DNA of 64,000 nt, from positions 1-64,000 of the forward strand of contig JAUSNJ010000118.1 of the NCBI GenBank assembly GCA_030645355.1, given 5' to 3'. Below, piece after piece: positions 18,862 through 27,553 of the stretch; position 1 is the first letter of the stretch; each line of letters begins with the position of its first letter. Source of the DNA: Rhodoferax sp. (GTDB lineage Bacteria > Pseudomonadota > Gammaproteobacteria > Burkholderiales > Burkholderiaceae_C). The notes under the pieces are model-generated. The model worked only from the letters and a program-made list of their open reading frames with translations. It was not told where the DNA came from and ran no database searches. A program made the translations under genes and the position numbers.

Positions 18862-20121
18862 CTATCGGAACACCCAAAAGGCCACAGCAGCCACCACCGT
18901 GGGTGGCAAGGCCGCCACCAGTAGGCCAAGGGGGTGGACGACACCCTCATCAAAATGCTGGCGCAGGATGGCGATGCCGGCCGGATTCGGCGCATTGGCA
19001 ATGATGGTCAGCCCGCCACCGGTCACTGCGCCGGCCACCAGCGCGTATTTGAAACTGTCACTCAGACCCTCCACCAGCGAGCCCAGGTAGGTCAGGGCCG
19101 CGTTGTCGGTGAACGCGGTCAGTGCAATGGCGCCACCAAACACTACATCGCTGCTCATGCGCATCAACAGCGGCTGCAGCCACCACTGCTGTTGGCCACC
19201 CAGCACCACCAGGCCCGCCAGAAAAAACGCCACCAGCAAGCCCTCTTTCAGAATCAGCCGGTCTTGGTGGTGTTCATAGGCATGGGCAATGCCCAGGAAG
19301 AACAAAAACAGGCCCATGAAGATGGCCGGGTGGTGCGCAAACACCACCACGCCCGCCAGAAACGCCAGATGCACCGCCACCAACAACCGGGGCACGGCCG
19401 GGGCAGCGTCTTTGGCTGCAGCTTGCAGGGGCAATGCAGCCAGTTCCTTTCGAAACCACACGGACACCCCCACGGTATTGACCACTACGGCGATGGCGGC
19501 TTTCCAGCCAAAGGTGCTCGCCATGAAAGAGGTGTCCCAGCCCCATTGGGCCGCCACCATCAATACCGGTGGTGCAGCAAACGATGTCAGCGTGCCGCCC
19601 ACCGAAATATTGACAAAGAGCACGCCCAAGGTGGCGTATTTGAGGCGGGTGCTCAGGTTACGGGCAAAGAAGCGGTTGCCCAAAATCAGCGCCGCCAGCG
19701 TCATGGCCGCAGGCTCGGTGATGAATGAGCCCATCAGGGGAACCATAACCATGACCACCAGGTAGTAGCCCAGACTGCCGGCCAGCGGCACAGCGCCTGC
19801 CAGCCACTGCAGCAGCGCCGTCGCCGCCTGCAATATCGGCCGCGTGGCCGCAATCACCATGACCGCGAAAACGAACATGGGCTCGGTGTAGTTGCGGGTG
19901 TCGATGTATTCAACGGCAGCGGCCGAACCCAGCATCAAGAACATGGTGACAGCCAGCACCAGCGCCCAGAAACCGAACACCACTTCCACCTCGCCCAGCC
20001 AGTGCCATAGCCCCGCGTGGTGGGGCTGCAGGTGCGCCAGATGCTCGAAGTATTTGGTCGAGAACGTGTGAACGATGGCCAACGCAAACAGCAGGCCACA
20101 CACCAGTTCAAAAGGGCTCAT
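18862..20121 (-). CDS. Putative Na+/H+ antiporter family membrane protein
   Basis: Polytopic protein; MSPFELVCGLLFALAIVHTFSTKYFEHLAHLQ...GGLTIIANAPNPAGIAILRQHF. Confidence 0.75.
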   Translation of the reverse strand: MSPFELVCGLLFALAIVHTFSTKYFEHLAHLQPHHAGLWHWLGEVEVVFGFWALVLAVTMFLMLGSAAAVEYIDTRNYTEPMFVFAVMVIAATRPILQAATALLQWLAGAVPLAGSLGYYLVVMVMVPLMGSFITEPAAMTLAALILGNRFFARNLSTRLKYATLGVLFVNISVGGTLTSFAAPPVLMVAAQWGWDTSFMASTFGWKAAIAVVVNTVGVSVWFRKELAALPLQAAAKDAAPAVPRLLVAVHLAFLAGVVVFAHHPAIFMGLFLFFLGIAHAYEHHQDRLILKEGLLVAFFLAGLVVLGGQQQWWLQPLLMRMSSDVVFGGAIALTAFTDNAALTYLGSLVEGLSDSFKYALVAGAVTGGGLTIIANAPNPAGIAILRQHFDEGVVHPLGLLVAALPPTVVAAVAFWVFR

Positions 20122-20258
20122 GGACAACGCTAACTCCAAGTAGTGTGATGGCAGCTGGCGGCACATCTGCAGGCATTGTCACCCATGCTCGCAGAGTGGT
20201 GCTATGCGTGGGACAAGCTGCTATAAACAGCTGCCTGCCAACCGCCCCCGGTCACCCG

Positions 20259-22442
20259 ATGCCTATCTTCAAGAACCACCCGTCCTGTCTGCTGCCCTTG
20301 CTGTTGTGCTGTTTGGCGGTCGGCGCGCAGGCGGCCGACCGGCCCAAGGTGGGCCTGGTGCTGGGTGGCGGGGGCGCCCGGGGTGCGGCCCATATCGGCG
20401 TGCTGGAAGAACTGGAGCGCTTGCGAATCCCCGTGGACTGTGTCGCAGGAACCAGCATGGGCGCTTTGGTGGCCGGCGCATGGGCCGCCGGGCTGGACGC
20501 CGCCACGCTGCGCACCGAGATGGCCAGGGCAGACTGGAATGATCTGTTCCAGGACAACCCGGGCTACAACGATATCAACTACCGCAGCAAGCGGCTGTCC
20601 AAGCGTTTTCTCCCGGGTAGCGAAGCAGGCATCACGGCCGCAGGCGTGGTGACGCCACCGGGCGTGGTGTCAGGCCAAAAGATCAAGCTGTTTTTCAACC
20701 AGCTGGTGCGTGCCGATGCGGGAGACCGTCGCATCGAACTGCTGGCATTGCCGATCTCCATCATCGCCACCGATATAGCAACCGGCGAACGCGTGGTGTT
20801 TCGCGACGGCAGCCTGACGCTGGCCATGCGCGCCAGCATGTCCGTACCGGGCCTGATGGCGCCGCTGGAGTACGGCGGCAGAAAGCTGGTCGACGGTGGG
20901 CTGGTGGACAACCTGCCAATCCAGGAAGTGCACGACCTGTGCGGCGCCGACATCGTAATCGCCGTCAACGTGGGCTCGCCGCTGCTGAAGGCCAGCGAGA
21001 TCAGTGGTCTGCTGTCCGTCTCGACCCAGATGGTGTCCATCCTCACCGAGCAAAACGTCACGCAATCGCTAGCCAAACTGACGACCGGCGACATCTACAT
21101 CAAACCCGATTTGACCGGCCTGACAGCGGCGCAGTTTGAGCGCAGCGCCGAAGCAGCCGACCGGGGCCGCGCGGCGGCCCAAGCGGCCATCGCACTGCAA
21201 AGCCTCACGGTAGATCCTCAAACCTATGCCGCCTGGCGCCAGCGCCGGACGCCCGGGGATGTGCCGCAGCCCATGGTCGATGCCATCGAGATTGCAGGAC
21301 TCAAGGCGGTCAACCCCGCCGCCATCGCGCGTTACCTGGAGCAGAAAACGGGAGAGCGATTGGATGTCCCGCAGCTCAACCGCAACCTGCTGCGGACCTA
21401 CGGTGACGGCTACTACGAGCGGGTGGACTACACGCTGACCCGCGAAGACGGCAGGAATCTGCTGCGCATCAACCCCATTGAAAAGGCCTGGGGCCCGGAC
21501 TATGTGCGACTGGGCCTCAACCTGAACTCCACGCTGACGGGCCGCTCCACCTTCAGCCTGCGCACGGCCTACCAAAAGACGTGGCTCAATGCGCTGGGTG
21601 GTGAGCTGCTGGTGTCGGCGGAGCTGGGCTCCAACACCGGCTTTGGCACAGAGCTGTACCAGCCGCTGGACCCGGCGCAACGCTATTTTGTCGACGCCGC
21701 GGCCTCGGTGCGGCAGGAAAGCTTTTCGCTGTTTGTGGATGATCTGCGCATCTCGGACTACCGCAACAGCGTGGGTCGGCTGGACCTGACGGTGGGCATG
21801 AATCTGGGGATGACAGGCCAGGTACGGCTCGGTTTTCGCAATGAGCACCAGACCGTGTCCATTGAGACCGGCCTGCCCCTGCTGCCGTCTGACCCACTGC
21901 AGATTCACGGCTGGCTGGCCAGCTGGGAGACGGACCAAAAGAACCAGTTGCACATATCCACCACCGGCTGGTCCGGCAAGGGCAGCTGGTTTGAGTCGGC
22001 CGATGGCAACTACAACCGGCTGAACCTGAACCTGGATGGCTCGTACCAGCTCGACAACTGGGTGCTGGGCCTGCGTGGCAGCTACGCAGGCTCGACCTAT
22101 GGCGTGGTCCCACCGCAGGAGATGGGTCGATTGGGCGGCTTTCTCAACCTGTCCGGTTTCGCCAATGACCAGCTCATGGGAGACCGGGTCAGCTATGGCC
22201 ACATTCGGGCAGAACGCATCGTGGGCCGCATGCCGCTGGGCTTGAGCGGCGATCTGCGCCTGGGGTTGGCGCTGGAAGTCGGCCGGGTGGCAGACCCCGT
22301 GTCGGAACCGCGTCGCACCGGTCTGCTCAACTCGACGGTCATCTACGTGCGCGGCGAAACGCCGTTTGGCCCGGCGTACATCGGCCTGGGGCAGTCGAGC
22401 AGCGGACCAGTGAACGCCTACTTCTTCATCGGCACGCCGTAG
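20259..22442 (+). CDS. Patatin-like phospholipase with C-terminal beta-barrel (type Vd / PlpD-like)
   Basis: Signal peptide MPIFKNHPSCLLPLLLCCLAVGAQA; GGGGARGAAHIGVLEEL; GTSMG; LVDGGLVDNLPI; C-terminal outer-membrane barrel-like repeats ending YFFIGTP. Confidence 0.88.
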   Translation: MPIFKNHPSCLLPLLLCCLAVGAQAADRPKVGLVLGGGGARGAAHIGVLEELERLRIPVDCVAGTSMGALVAGAWAAGLDAATLRTEMARADWNDLFQDNPGYNDINYRSKRLSKRFLPGSEAGITAAGVVTPPGVVSGQKIKLFFNQLVRADAGDRRIELLALPISIIATDIATGERVVFRDGSLTLAMRASMSVPGLMAPLEYGGRKLVDGGLVDNLPIQEVHDLCGADIVIAVNVGSPLLKASEISGLLSVSTQMVSILTEQNVTQSLAKLTTGDIYIKPDLTGLTAAQFERSAEAADRGRAAAQAAIALQSLTVDPQTYAAWRQRRTPGDVPQPMVDAIEIAGLKAVNPAAIARYLEQKTGERLDVPQLNRNLLRTYGDGYYERVDYTLTREDGRNLLRINPIEKAWGPDYVRLGLNLNSTLTGRSTFSLRTAYQKTWLNALGGELLVSAELGSNTGFGTELYQPLDPAQRYFVDAAASVRQESFSLFVDDLRISDYRNSVGRLDLTVGMNLGMTGQVRLGFRNEHQTVSIETGLPLLPSDPLQIHGWLASWETDQKNQLHISTTGWSGKGSWFESADGNYNRLNLNLDGSYQLDNWVLGLRGSYAGSTYGVVPPQEMGRLGGFLNLSGFANDQLMGDRVSYGHIRAERIVGRMPLGLSGDLRLGLALEVGRVADPVSEPRRTGLLNSTVIYVRGETPFGPAYIGLGQSSSGPVNAYFFIGTP

Positions 22443-22466
22443 CCAGCCAAGAACGGCCCACTTCGC

Positions 22467-22958
22467 TTACAGGAACCGGTCCAAAATCTTCTTGCTTCTG
22501 GCGTCCAGCGCGTACTGGTCACGCACCAGGTACTGGATGCCGTGCGAATCAGAAATCAACAGGGTGCCCTCGGTGCCAATGCGACGGATGTCTTCGTCGC
22601 CTCGCAGCACAAACTGCGTAGGGCCACGGTCGGTCTCCACCGCCCAGGTGCAGGGCGTGGAAAAGCTGGTGACCGACAGGATAGCGCTGACCACCGGCAT
22701 GAACTCACGGGTCGCCAGCTCATGGCGAATAAGGCTTTGCGCGGGCTCGGCCACGTCAGCGAGTTGTTCAATCCAGGCCACTTCCTGGCCATCCGTATTC
22801 ACCAGCGAAATGCCAACATCGGGTGACTGGATGGGAAAGGCACGGATGGGCACCACGCCCAGGAACTGCTCGTCCAGGCCACGGGTCAAGACCAGCTTGC
22901 CAAACGCATCGCGCTGCAAAGTCCATGTGCTGCTGGGGATTAGGCTGGGTTCGTTCAT
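22467..22958 (-). CDS. DUF1854 family protein (cyanophycin metabolism-associated)
   Basis: WTLQRDAFGKLVLTRGLDEQFLGVVPIRAFPIQSPDVGISLVNTDGQEVAWI; overlaps the ABC transporter gene. Confidence 0.8.
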   Translation of the reverse strand: MNEPSLIPSSTWTLQRDAFGKLVLTRGLDEQFLGVVPIRAFPIQSPDVGISLVNTDGQEVAWIEQLADVAEPAQSLIRHELATREFMPVVSAILSVTSFSTPCTWAVETDRGPTQFVLRGDEDIRRIGTEGTLLISDSHGIQYLVRDQYALDARSKKILDRFL

Positions 22959-25219
22959 TCTGCTGCATCCATGTCAACGTCCATATTGCGGGCCTGCGCC
23001 TGGTGCAGGTTGAAGTAGGCACCCTGGGCGGCCATCAACACGTCGTGCGAGCCCTCTTCCACCACCCGGCCGCGGTCCAGCACGACCAGACGGTCGGCCC
23101 GGTGCAGCGTAGACAAGCGGTGCGCAATGGCGATGGTGGTACGGCCCTTCACCAGGTTCTCCAGCGCCTTCTGGATTTCCTTCTCGGTCTCGGAATCCAC
23201 CGACGAGGTGGCCTCATCCAGTATCAGGATGCGCGGGTCGATCAGCAAGGCGCGGGCAATGGAAATGCGCTGGCGCTCGCCACCCGACAGACCCTGTCCG
23301 CGTTCACCGACCATGGAGTCGTAACCCTGCGGCAGGCGCAGGATGAATTCGTGGGCGTGGGCCGCGCGGGCCGCGGCAATGATTTCGTTGCGTGTGGCGC
23401 CGGGTTTGCCGTAAGCAATGTTCTCGGCAATCGTGCCAAAGAACAAAAAGGGTTCCTGCAGCACCAGGCCGATGTTCTGCCGGTAGTCTGAGATGGCGTA
23501 GGAGCGGATGTCCACGCCATCGACCTTGATGGAGCCCTCGGAAACATCGTAAAAGCGGCAAATCAGGTTGACCAGGGTACTCTTGCCCGATCCGCTGTGG
23601 CCCACCAGACCAATCATCTCACCCGGTGCAATGGACAGGCTGATACCGCGGTTGACCTCGCGGTTGCCATAGCGAAAGCCCACATTGCTGACCTCAATAC
23701 GCCCCTGCACCTTGCCCATGGGCACCGGTTGCGCGGGCTCGGGCACGCTGGAGACGTGGTCCAGGATGTCAAAAATACGCTTGGCCGCCGAGGCGGTCTT
23801 CTGGGTGTCCGAGACGATTCGGCTCATGGCATCCAGCCGGCCGTAGAAGCGACCGATGTAGGCCACCGCCGCCAGCAGCATCCCCACCGTGATTTCACCC
23901 TTTGAGACCTGCCAGATGCCGAAGCCCCACACCACCAGCAGGCCAGTTTCCGTCAACAGCGAAACGCTGGGGGAAAACAGCGCCCAAATCTTGTTGATAC
24001 GGTCGTTGACCATCAGGTTGTGCCGGTTGGCCTCGCGAAAGCGCTTGGCCTCGCGTTGTTCCTGTGCAAACGCCTTGACGACCCGAATGCCGGGTATCGT
24101 GTCGGCCAGCACATTGGTCACCTCGCCCCAGACCCGGTCAATCTTCTCGAAACCGGTGCGCAGGCGATACCGCACAAAGTGGATCATCCACCCGATGAAG
24201 GGCAAGGGCACCAACGTAATCAGCGCCAGCCAGGGGTTCAGGGAAAACAGAATCACCGCCGTCATGACAATCATCACCATGTCACTGGCGAAGTCCGTCA
24301 GGTGCAGTGACAGGTAGACCGCGATGCGGTCGCTGCCGCTGCCCACGCGCGACAGCAGGTCGCCCGTGCGCTTGCCGCCAAAATACTCCAGCGACAGGCG
24401 CAGCAGGTGTTCGTAGGTCACCGTGCGCAAATCTGCCGCTATGCGCTCGGACACCAGAGCCAGCACATAAGTCTTGCCCCAGCTCAGGCCCCAGGCCAGC
24501 AGCGCCGAACCCAACAGGCCCGCCAGGTAGAACGCAACGGTGGAGAGCGGAATGCGCTGCCCATTCTGGAACGGAATGAGAACCTCATCGACCAGGGGAA
24601 TCGTGAGGTAGGGCGGGACCTGGCTGGCCGCCGTGCCCAGCAACATCAGTACAAACCCCAGAAACAACTGCCCCCGGTAGGGTCTGGCAAAGCGCCACAG
24701 GCGAAACAGGGTCCAGGTGGACGGTGGCGTGTGGATCACCTTGGTGCAGATCGGGCATTCGTCCTGGTCGGGTTCCAGCGGCGCCTTGCAGCTCGGGCAC
24801 ACGTTGACAAGGGCCTGTGCCAGGGGTTTGCCGCTCACGTGGCTCTGCAATTGGGACTGGAACTGGTCCACCAGCCGAATGGCATACAGGTTTTGCGCCA
24901 GCGTAAAGCGCCAGGTTGCCAGCAGTCCGTTGCGATCCACCAGGTTCAGATGCCCGACCCCCGCGTGATCATGGTGCCGCAGCTCCAGCCCGTCGCGGTA
25001 GAACCATTCCTGCCACTGGGTATCACCACTGCCGCGGCACAGCAGTCGTCGACTGGTCACCACCACCAGGCTGGCCACGAAATGCAGTCGCGCATCCAGG
25101 TCAACCTCCAGCGCCGCAAGAACGTTCTCTCCGGGGTGGAGTTGTGGTTGCAAGGCATCACGCCACGGAGCAGGCAGTTCGCCAGTCAGGGGACTTGCAG
25201 CGGGAACATCAAGGGTCAT
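22955..25219 (-). CDS. ABC transporter permease/ATP-binding protein with N-terminal zinc-ribbon-like extension (cyanophycin metabolism-associated)
   Basis: CPSCKAPLEPDQDECPIC; GLVGHSGSGKSTLVNLI; LSGGERQRISIARALL; ILDEATSSVD. Confidence 0.9.
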   Translation of the reverse strand: MTLDVPAASPLTGELPAPWRDALQPQLHPGENVLAALEVDLDARLHFVASLVVVTSRRLLCRGSGDTQWQEWFYRDGLELRHHDHAGVGHLNLVDRNGLLATWRFTLAQNLYAIRLVDQFQSQLQSHVSGKPLAQALVNVCPSCKAPLEPDQDECPICTKVIHTPPSTWTLFRLWRFARPYRGQLFLGFVLMLLGTAASQVPPYLTIPLVDEVLIPFQNGQRIPLSTVAFYLAGLLGSALLAWGLSWGKTYVLALVSERIAADLRTVTYEHLLRLSLEYFGGKRTGDLLSRVGSGSDRIAVYLSLHLTDFASDMVMIVMTAVILFSLNPWLALITLVPLPFIGWMIHFVRYRLRTGFEKIDRVWGEVTNVLADTIPGIRVVKAFAQEQREAKRFREANRHNLMVNDRINKIWALFSPSVSLLTETGLLVVWGFGIWQVSKGEITVGMLLAAVAYIGRFYGRLDAMSRIVSDTQKTASAAKRIFDILDHVSSVPEPAQPVPMGKVQGRIEVSNVGFRYGNREVNRGISLSIAPGEMIGLVGHSGSGKSTLVNLICRFYDVSEGSIKVDGVDIRSYAISDYRQNIGLVLQEPFLFFGTIAENIAYGKPGATRNEIIAAARAAHAHEFILRLPQGYDSMVGERGQGLSGGERQRISIARALLIDPRILILDEATSSVDSETEKEIQKALENLVKGRTTIAIAHRLSTLHRADRLVVLDRGRVVEEGSHDVLMAAQGAYFNLHQAQARNMDVDMDAAE

Positions 25220-25368
25220 GGGGTACAACAACTTTTCTTTTTAGCACGCTCCATACTTTACGATACTCGGTTCGGAGCACTTTTGCCCGGGCCTATGGGA
25301 TCCGGGTGAGCGAGAATACACAACGCGGTCAGCCCCACATCGGTGGACTGTCCAACCAAATAGCAGCC

Positions 25369-27546
25369 ATGACGGACCTGAAAAAGATTGAAATTCTCCG
25401 GGTAACACACCTGCGCGGCCCCAACATCTGGACGTACCGCCCGGTGATTGAAGCATGGGTCGACATCGGCACGCTGGAGGACTCCCCCTCCAACACACTG
25501 CCCGGCCTGGGGGATCGGCTCAAGGCCTGGCTGCCCCATATGGTGGAGCACCGTTGCAGCGAGGGTGTGCGCGGCGGCTTCTTCCAGCGTCTGGAGGAAG
25601 GCACTTATGCCGCCCACATCCTGGAACACGTCACCCTGGAGCTACAGAATCTGGCCGGCATGAAGACCGGTTTTGGCAAGGCACGCTCCACCTCCAAGCG
25701 TGGCGTCTACAAGGTGGCCTTTCGCACCAGGCAAGAGCAGGTCGGGCGCGCAGCACTGGAAGCGGGTCGCCAACTCCTGGAAGCCGCCATTAACGATACC
25801 CCTTTTGATTTGGACGCCGCGGTTGCCAATCTGCGCGAAATGGTCGACGACCTGTGCTTGGGGCCCAGCACGGCCCACATCGTGGACGCCGCCACCGAAC
25901 GCAAAATACCCTCCATCCGCCTGACCGAAGGCAATCTGGTCCAGTTGGGCTACGGTATCAACCAGCGCCGCATCTGGACCGCCGAGACCGACCAGACCTC
26001 GGCTATAGCCGAGGAAATTGCCAGCGACAAGGACCTGACCAAGGCGCTGCTGAAGTCATGCGGTGTACCAGTGCCCGAGGGCACGCTGGTGAAATCGCCC
26101 GAACAGGCCTGGGAAGCGGCGCAGGAGATTGGTATACCCGTCGTGCTGAAGCCCTACGACGGCAACCACGGGCGCGGCGTCTCGCTGAACTTGTGCACCC
26201 AGGGCGAAGTGGAAGCGGCCTACGCCTTGGCCTACCGCAAGGGCAATGGCAGTGCCGTGATTGTTGAAAAGTTTATCCCCGGCAACGAGCACCGCATGCT
26301 GGTGGTGGGCAAACAGGTGGTGGCAGCTGCCCGTGGCGAAGCGATCTGGGTGGTGGGCAATGGCGTGGACAACATCGACCAGTTGACCGAAGACCAGATC
26401 AATTCGGACCCCCGGCGCGGCAGTGGCGAAGACTCCCCGCTGAACGCCCTGCTCCCCAGCCAATCCGGCGAAATTATTCTGGAACTGGAACGCATGGGTT
26501 TGACGCCGGAGTCCATCCCACCCAAAGACCAGAAGGTGCTGATCCAGCGCAACGGCAATGTGGCCTTCGATGTGACCGACCTGCTGCACCCCAGCGTCGC
26601 CGCCGCTGCAGCGCTGGCGGCGCGCGTGGTGGGCCTCGATATTGCCGGCGTGGATATGGTGCTGGAAGATGTCACCAAGCCCATGCAGTCCCAGCGTGCG
26701 GCGGTCATCGAGGTCAATGCAAGCCCGGGCCTGCTGGCCCACATCAAACCCGCAGACGGAGTGGGCCGACCGGTGGGCAAGGCCATCATCGAACACCTGT
26801 TCAAGCAGGACCGCGATGGGCGCATCCCGATTGTGGGCATCACCGGAACCCAAAAGATCGGCCGTATCGCCCGCCTGGTGGCTTGGCTGGCCCACATCAG
26901 CGGCAAACACGTCGGACTGGCCTGCAGTGAAGGCCTGTACCTGGACGGTCGACAGGTCGAGGCCAAGGACTGCGCCCATTGGGAAGCCGGTCAACGCCTG
27001 CTGATCAACCGCTCCGTGCAGGCCGCGGTGTTCGAGAATGGCAGCCACACCATCCTGGCCGAGGGGCTGGCATACGACAAGTGCTCCGTGGGTGTGGTCA
27101 CCGACGTGAGCTGGCACGAATCCCTGGTTCCGTTTGACATACTGGACGACGAGCAAGCCTACAAGGTTGCGCGCACGCAGGTGGACGTGATCTTGCCCAG
27201 CGGCACCGCTGTGTTGAACGCCGCCGACCCGCAGGTGGTCGAAATGGCCGAGCTCTGCGACGGCAAGGTCATTTTTTACGGCATGGACCCCAACCTGCCC
27301 GTCATGACCGAACACCGCAACGCCGGAGAGCGGGTGGTCTATGTGCGGGACGACCAGATCGTACTGGCCCACGGCGCCAAGGAAGTGGCCATGCTGCCGC
27401 TGGCCTCGCTAAAGCCAGCCAAGGCGTCCCAGCCCGAGATGGTGATGGCCGCTGTGGCCGCCGCCTGGGCCCTGAACATCCCCCCGGAACTGATCGGCGC
27501 AGGCCTGCGCACCTTTGAGTCGAACCCCCGAAAAACCCCTTACTGA
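25369..27546 (+). CDS. cphA': Cyanophycin synthetase-like protein (CphA'/CphA2-like, short)
   Basis: LRVTHLRGPNIWTYRPVIEAWVDIG; ATP-grasp VLKPYDGNHGRGVSLN; degenerate Mur-ligase P-loop VGITGTQKIGRIARLVAW; ends at 725 aa. Confidence 0.88.
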   Translation: MTDLKKIEILRVTHLRGPNIWTYRPVIEAWVDIGTLEDSPSNTLPGLGDRLKAWLPHMVEHRCSEGVRGGFFQRLEEGTYAAHILEHVTLELQNLAGMKTGFGKARSTSKRGVYKVAFRTRQEQVGRAALEAGRQLLEAAINDTPFDLDAAVANLREMVDDLCLGPSTAHIVDAATERKIPSIRLTEGNLVQLGYGINQRRIWTAETDQTSAIAEEIASDKDLTKALLKSCGVPVPEGTLVKSPEQAWEAAQEIGIPVVLKPYDGNHGRGVSLNLCTQGEVEAAYALAYRKGNGSAVIVEKFIPGNEHRMLVVGKQVVAAARGEAIWVVGNGVDNIDQLTEDQINSDPRRGSGEDSPLNALLPSQSGEIILELERMGLTPESIPPKDQKVLIQRNGNVAFDVTDLLHPSVAAAAALAARVVGLDIAGVDMVLEDVTKPMQSQRAAVIEVNASPGLLAHIKPADGVGRPVGKAIIEHLFKQDRDGRIPIVGITGTQKIGRIARLVAWLAHISGKHVGLACSEGLYLDGRQVEAKDCAHWEAGQRLLINRSVQAAVFENGSHTILAEGLAYDKCSVGVVTDVSWHESLVPFDILDDEQAYKVARTQVDVILPSGTAVLNAADPQVVEMAELCDGKVIFYGMDPNLPVMTEHRNAGERVVYVRDDQIVLAHGAKEVAMLPLASLKPAKASQPEMVMAAVAAAWALNIPPELIGAGLRTFESNPRKTPY

Positions 27547-27553
27547 ACACACC

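Noticed and set aside
25997-26014. Perfect 18-bp palindrome CCTCGGCTATAGCCGAGG
   Set aside because: Lies inside cphA' coding sequence (TSAIAEE), single copy, no supporting context.
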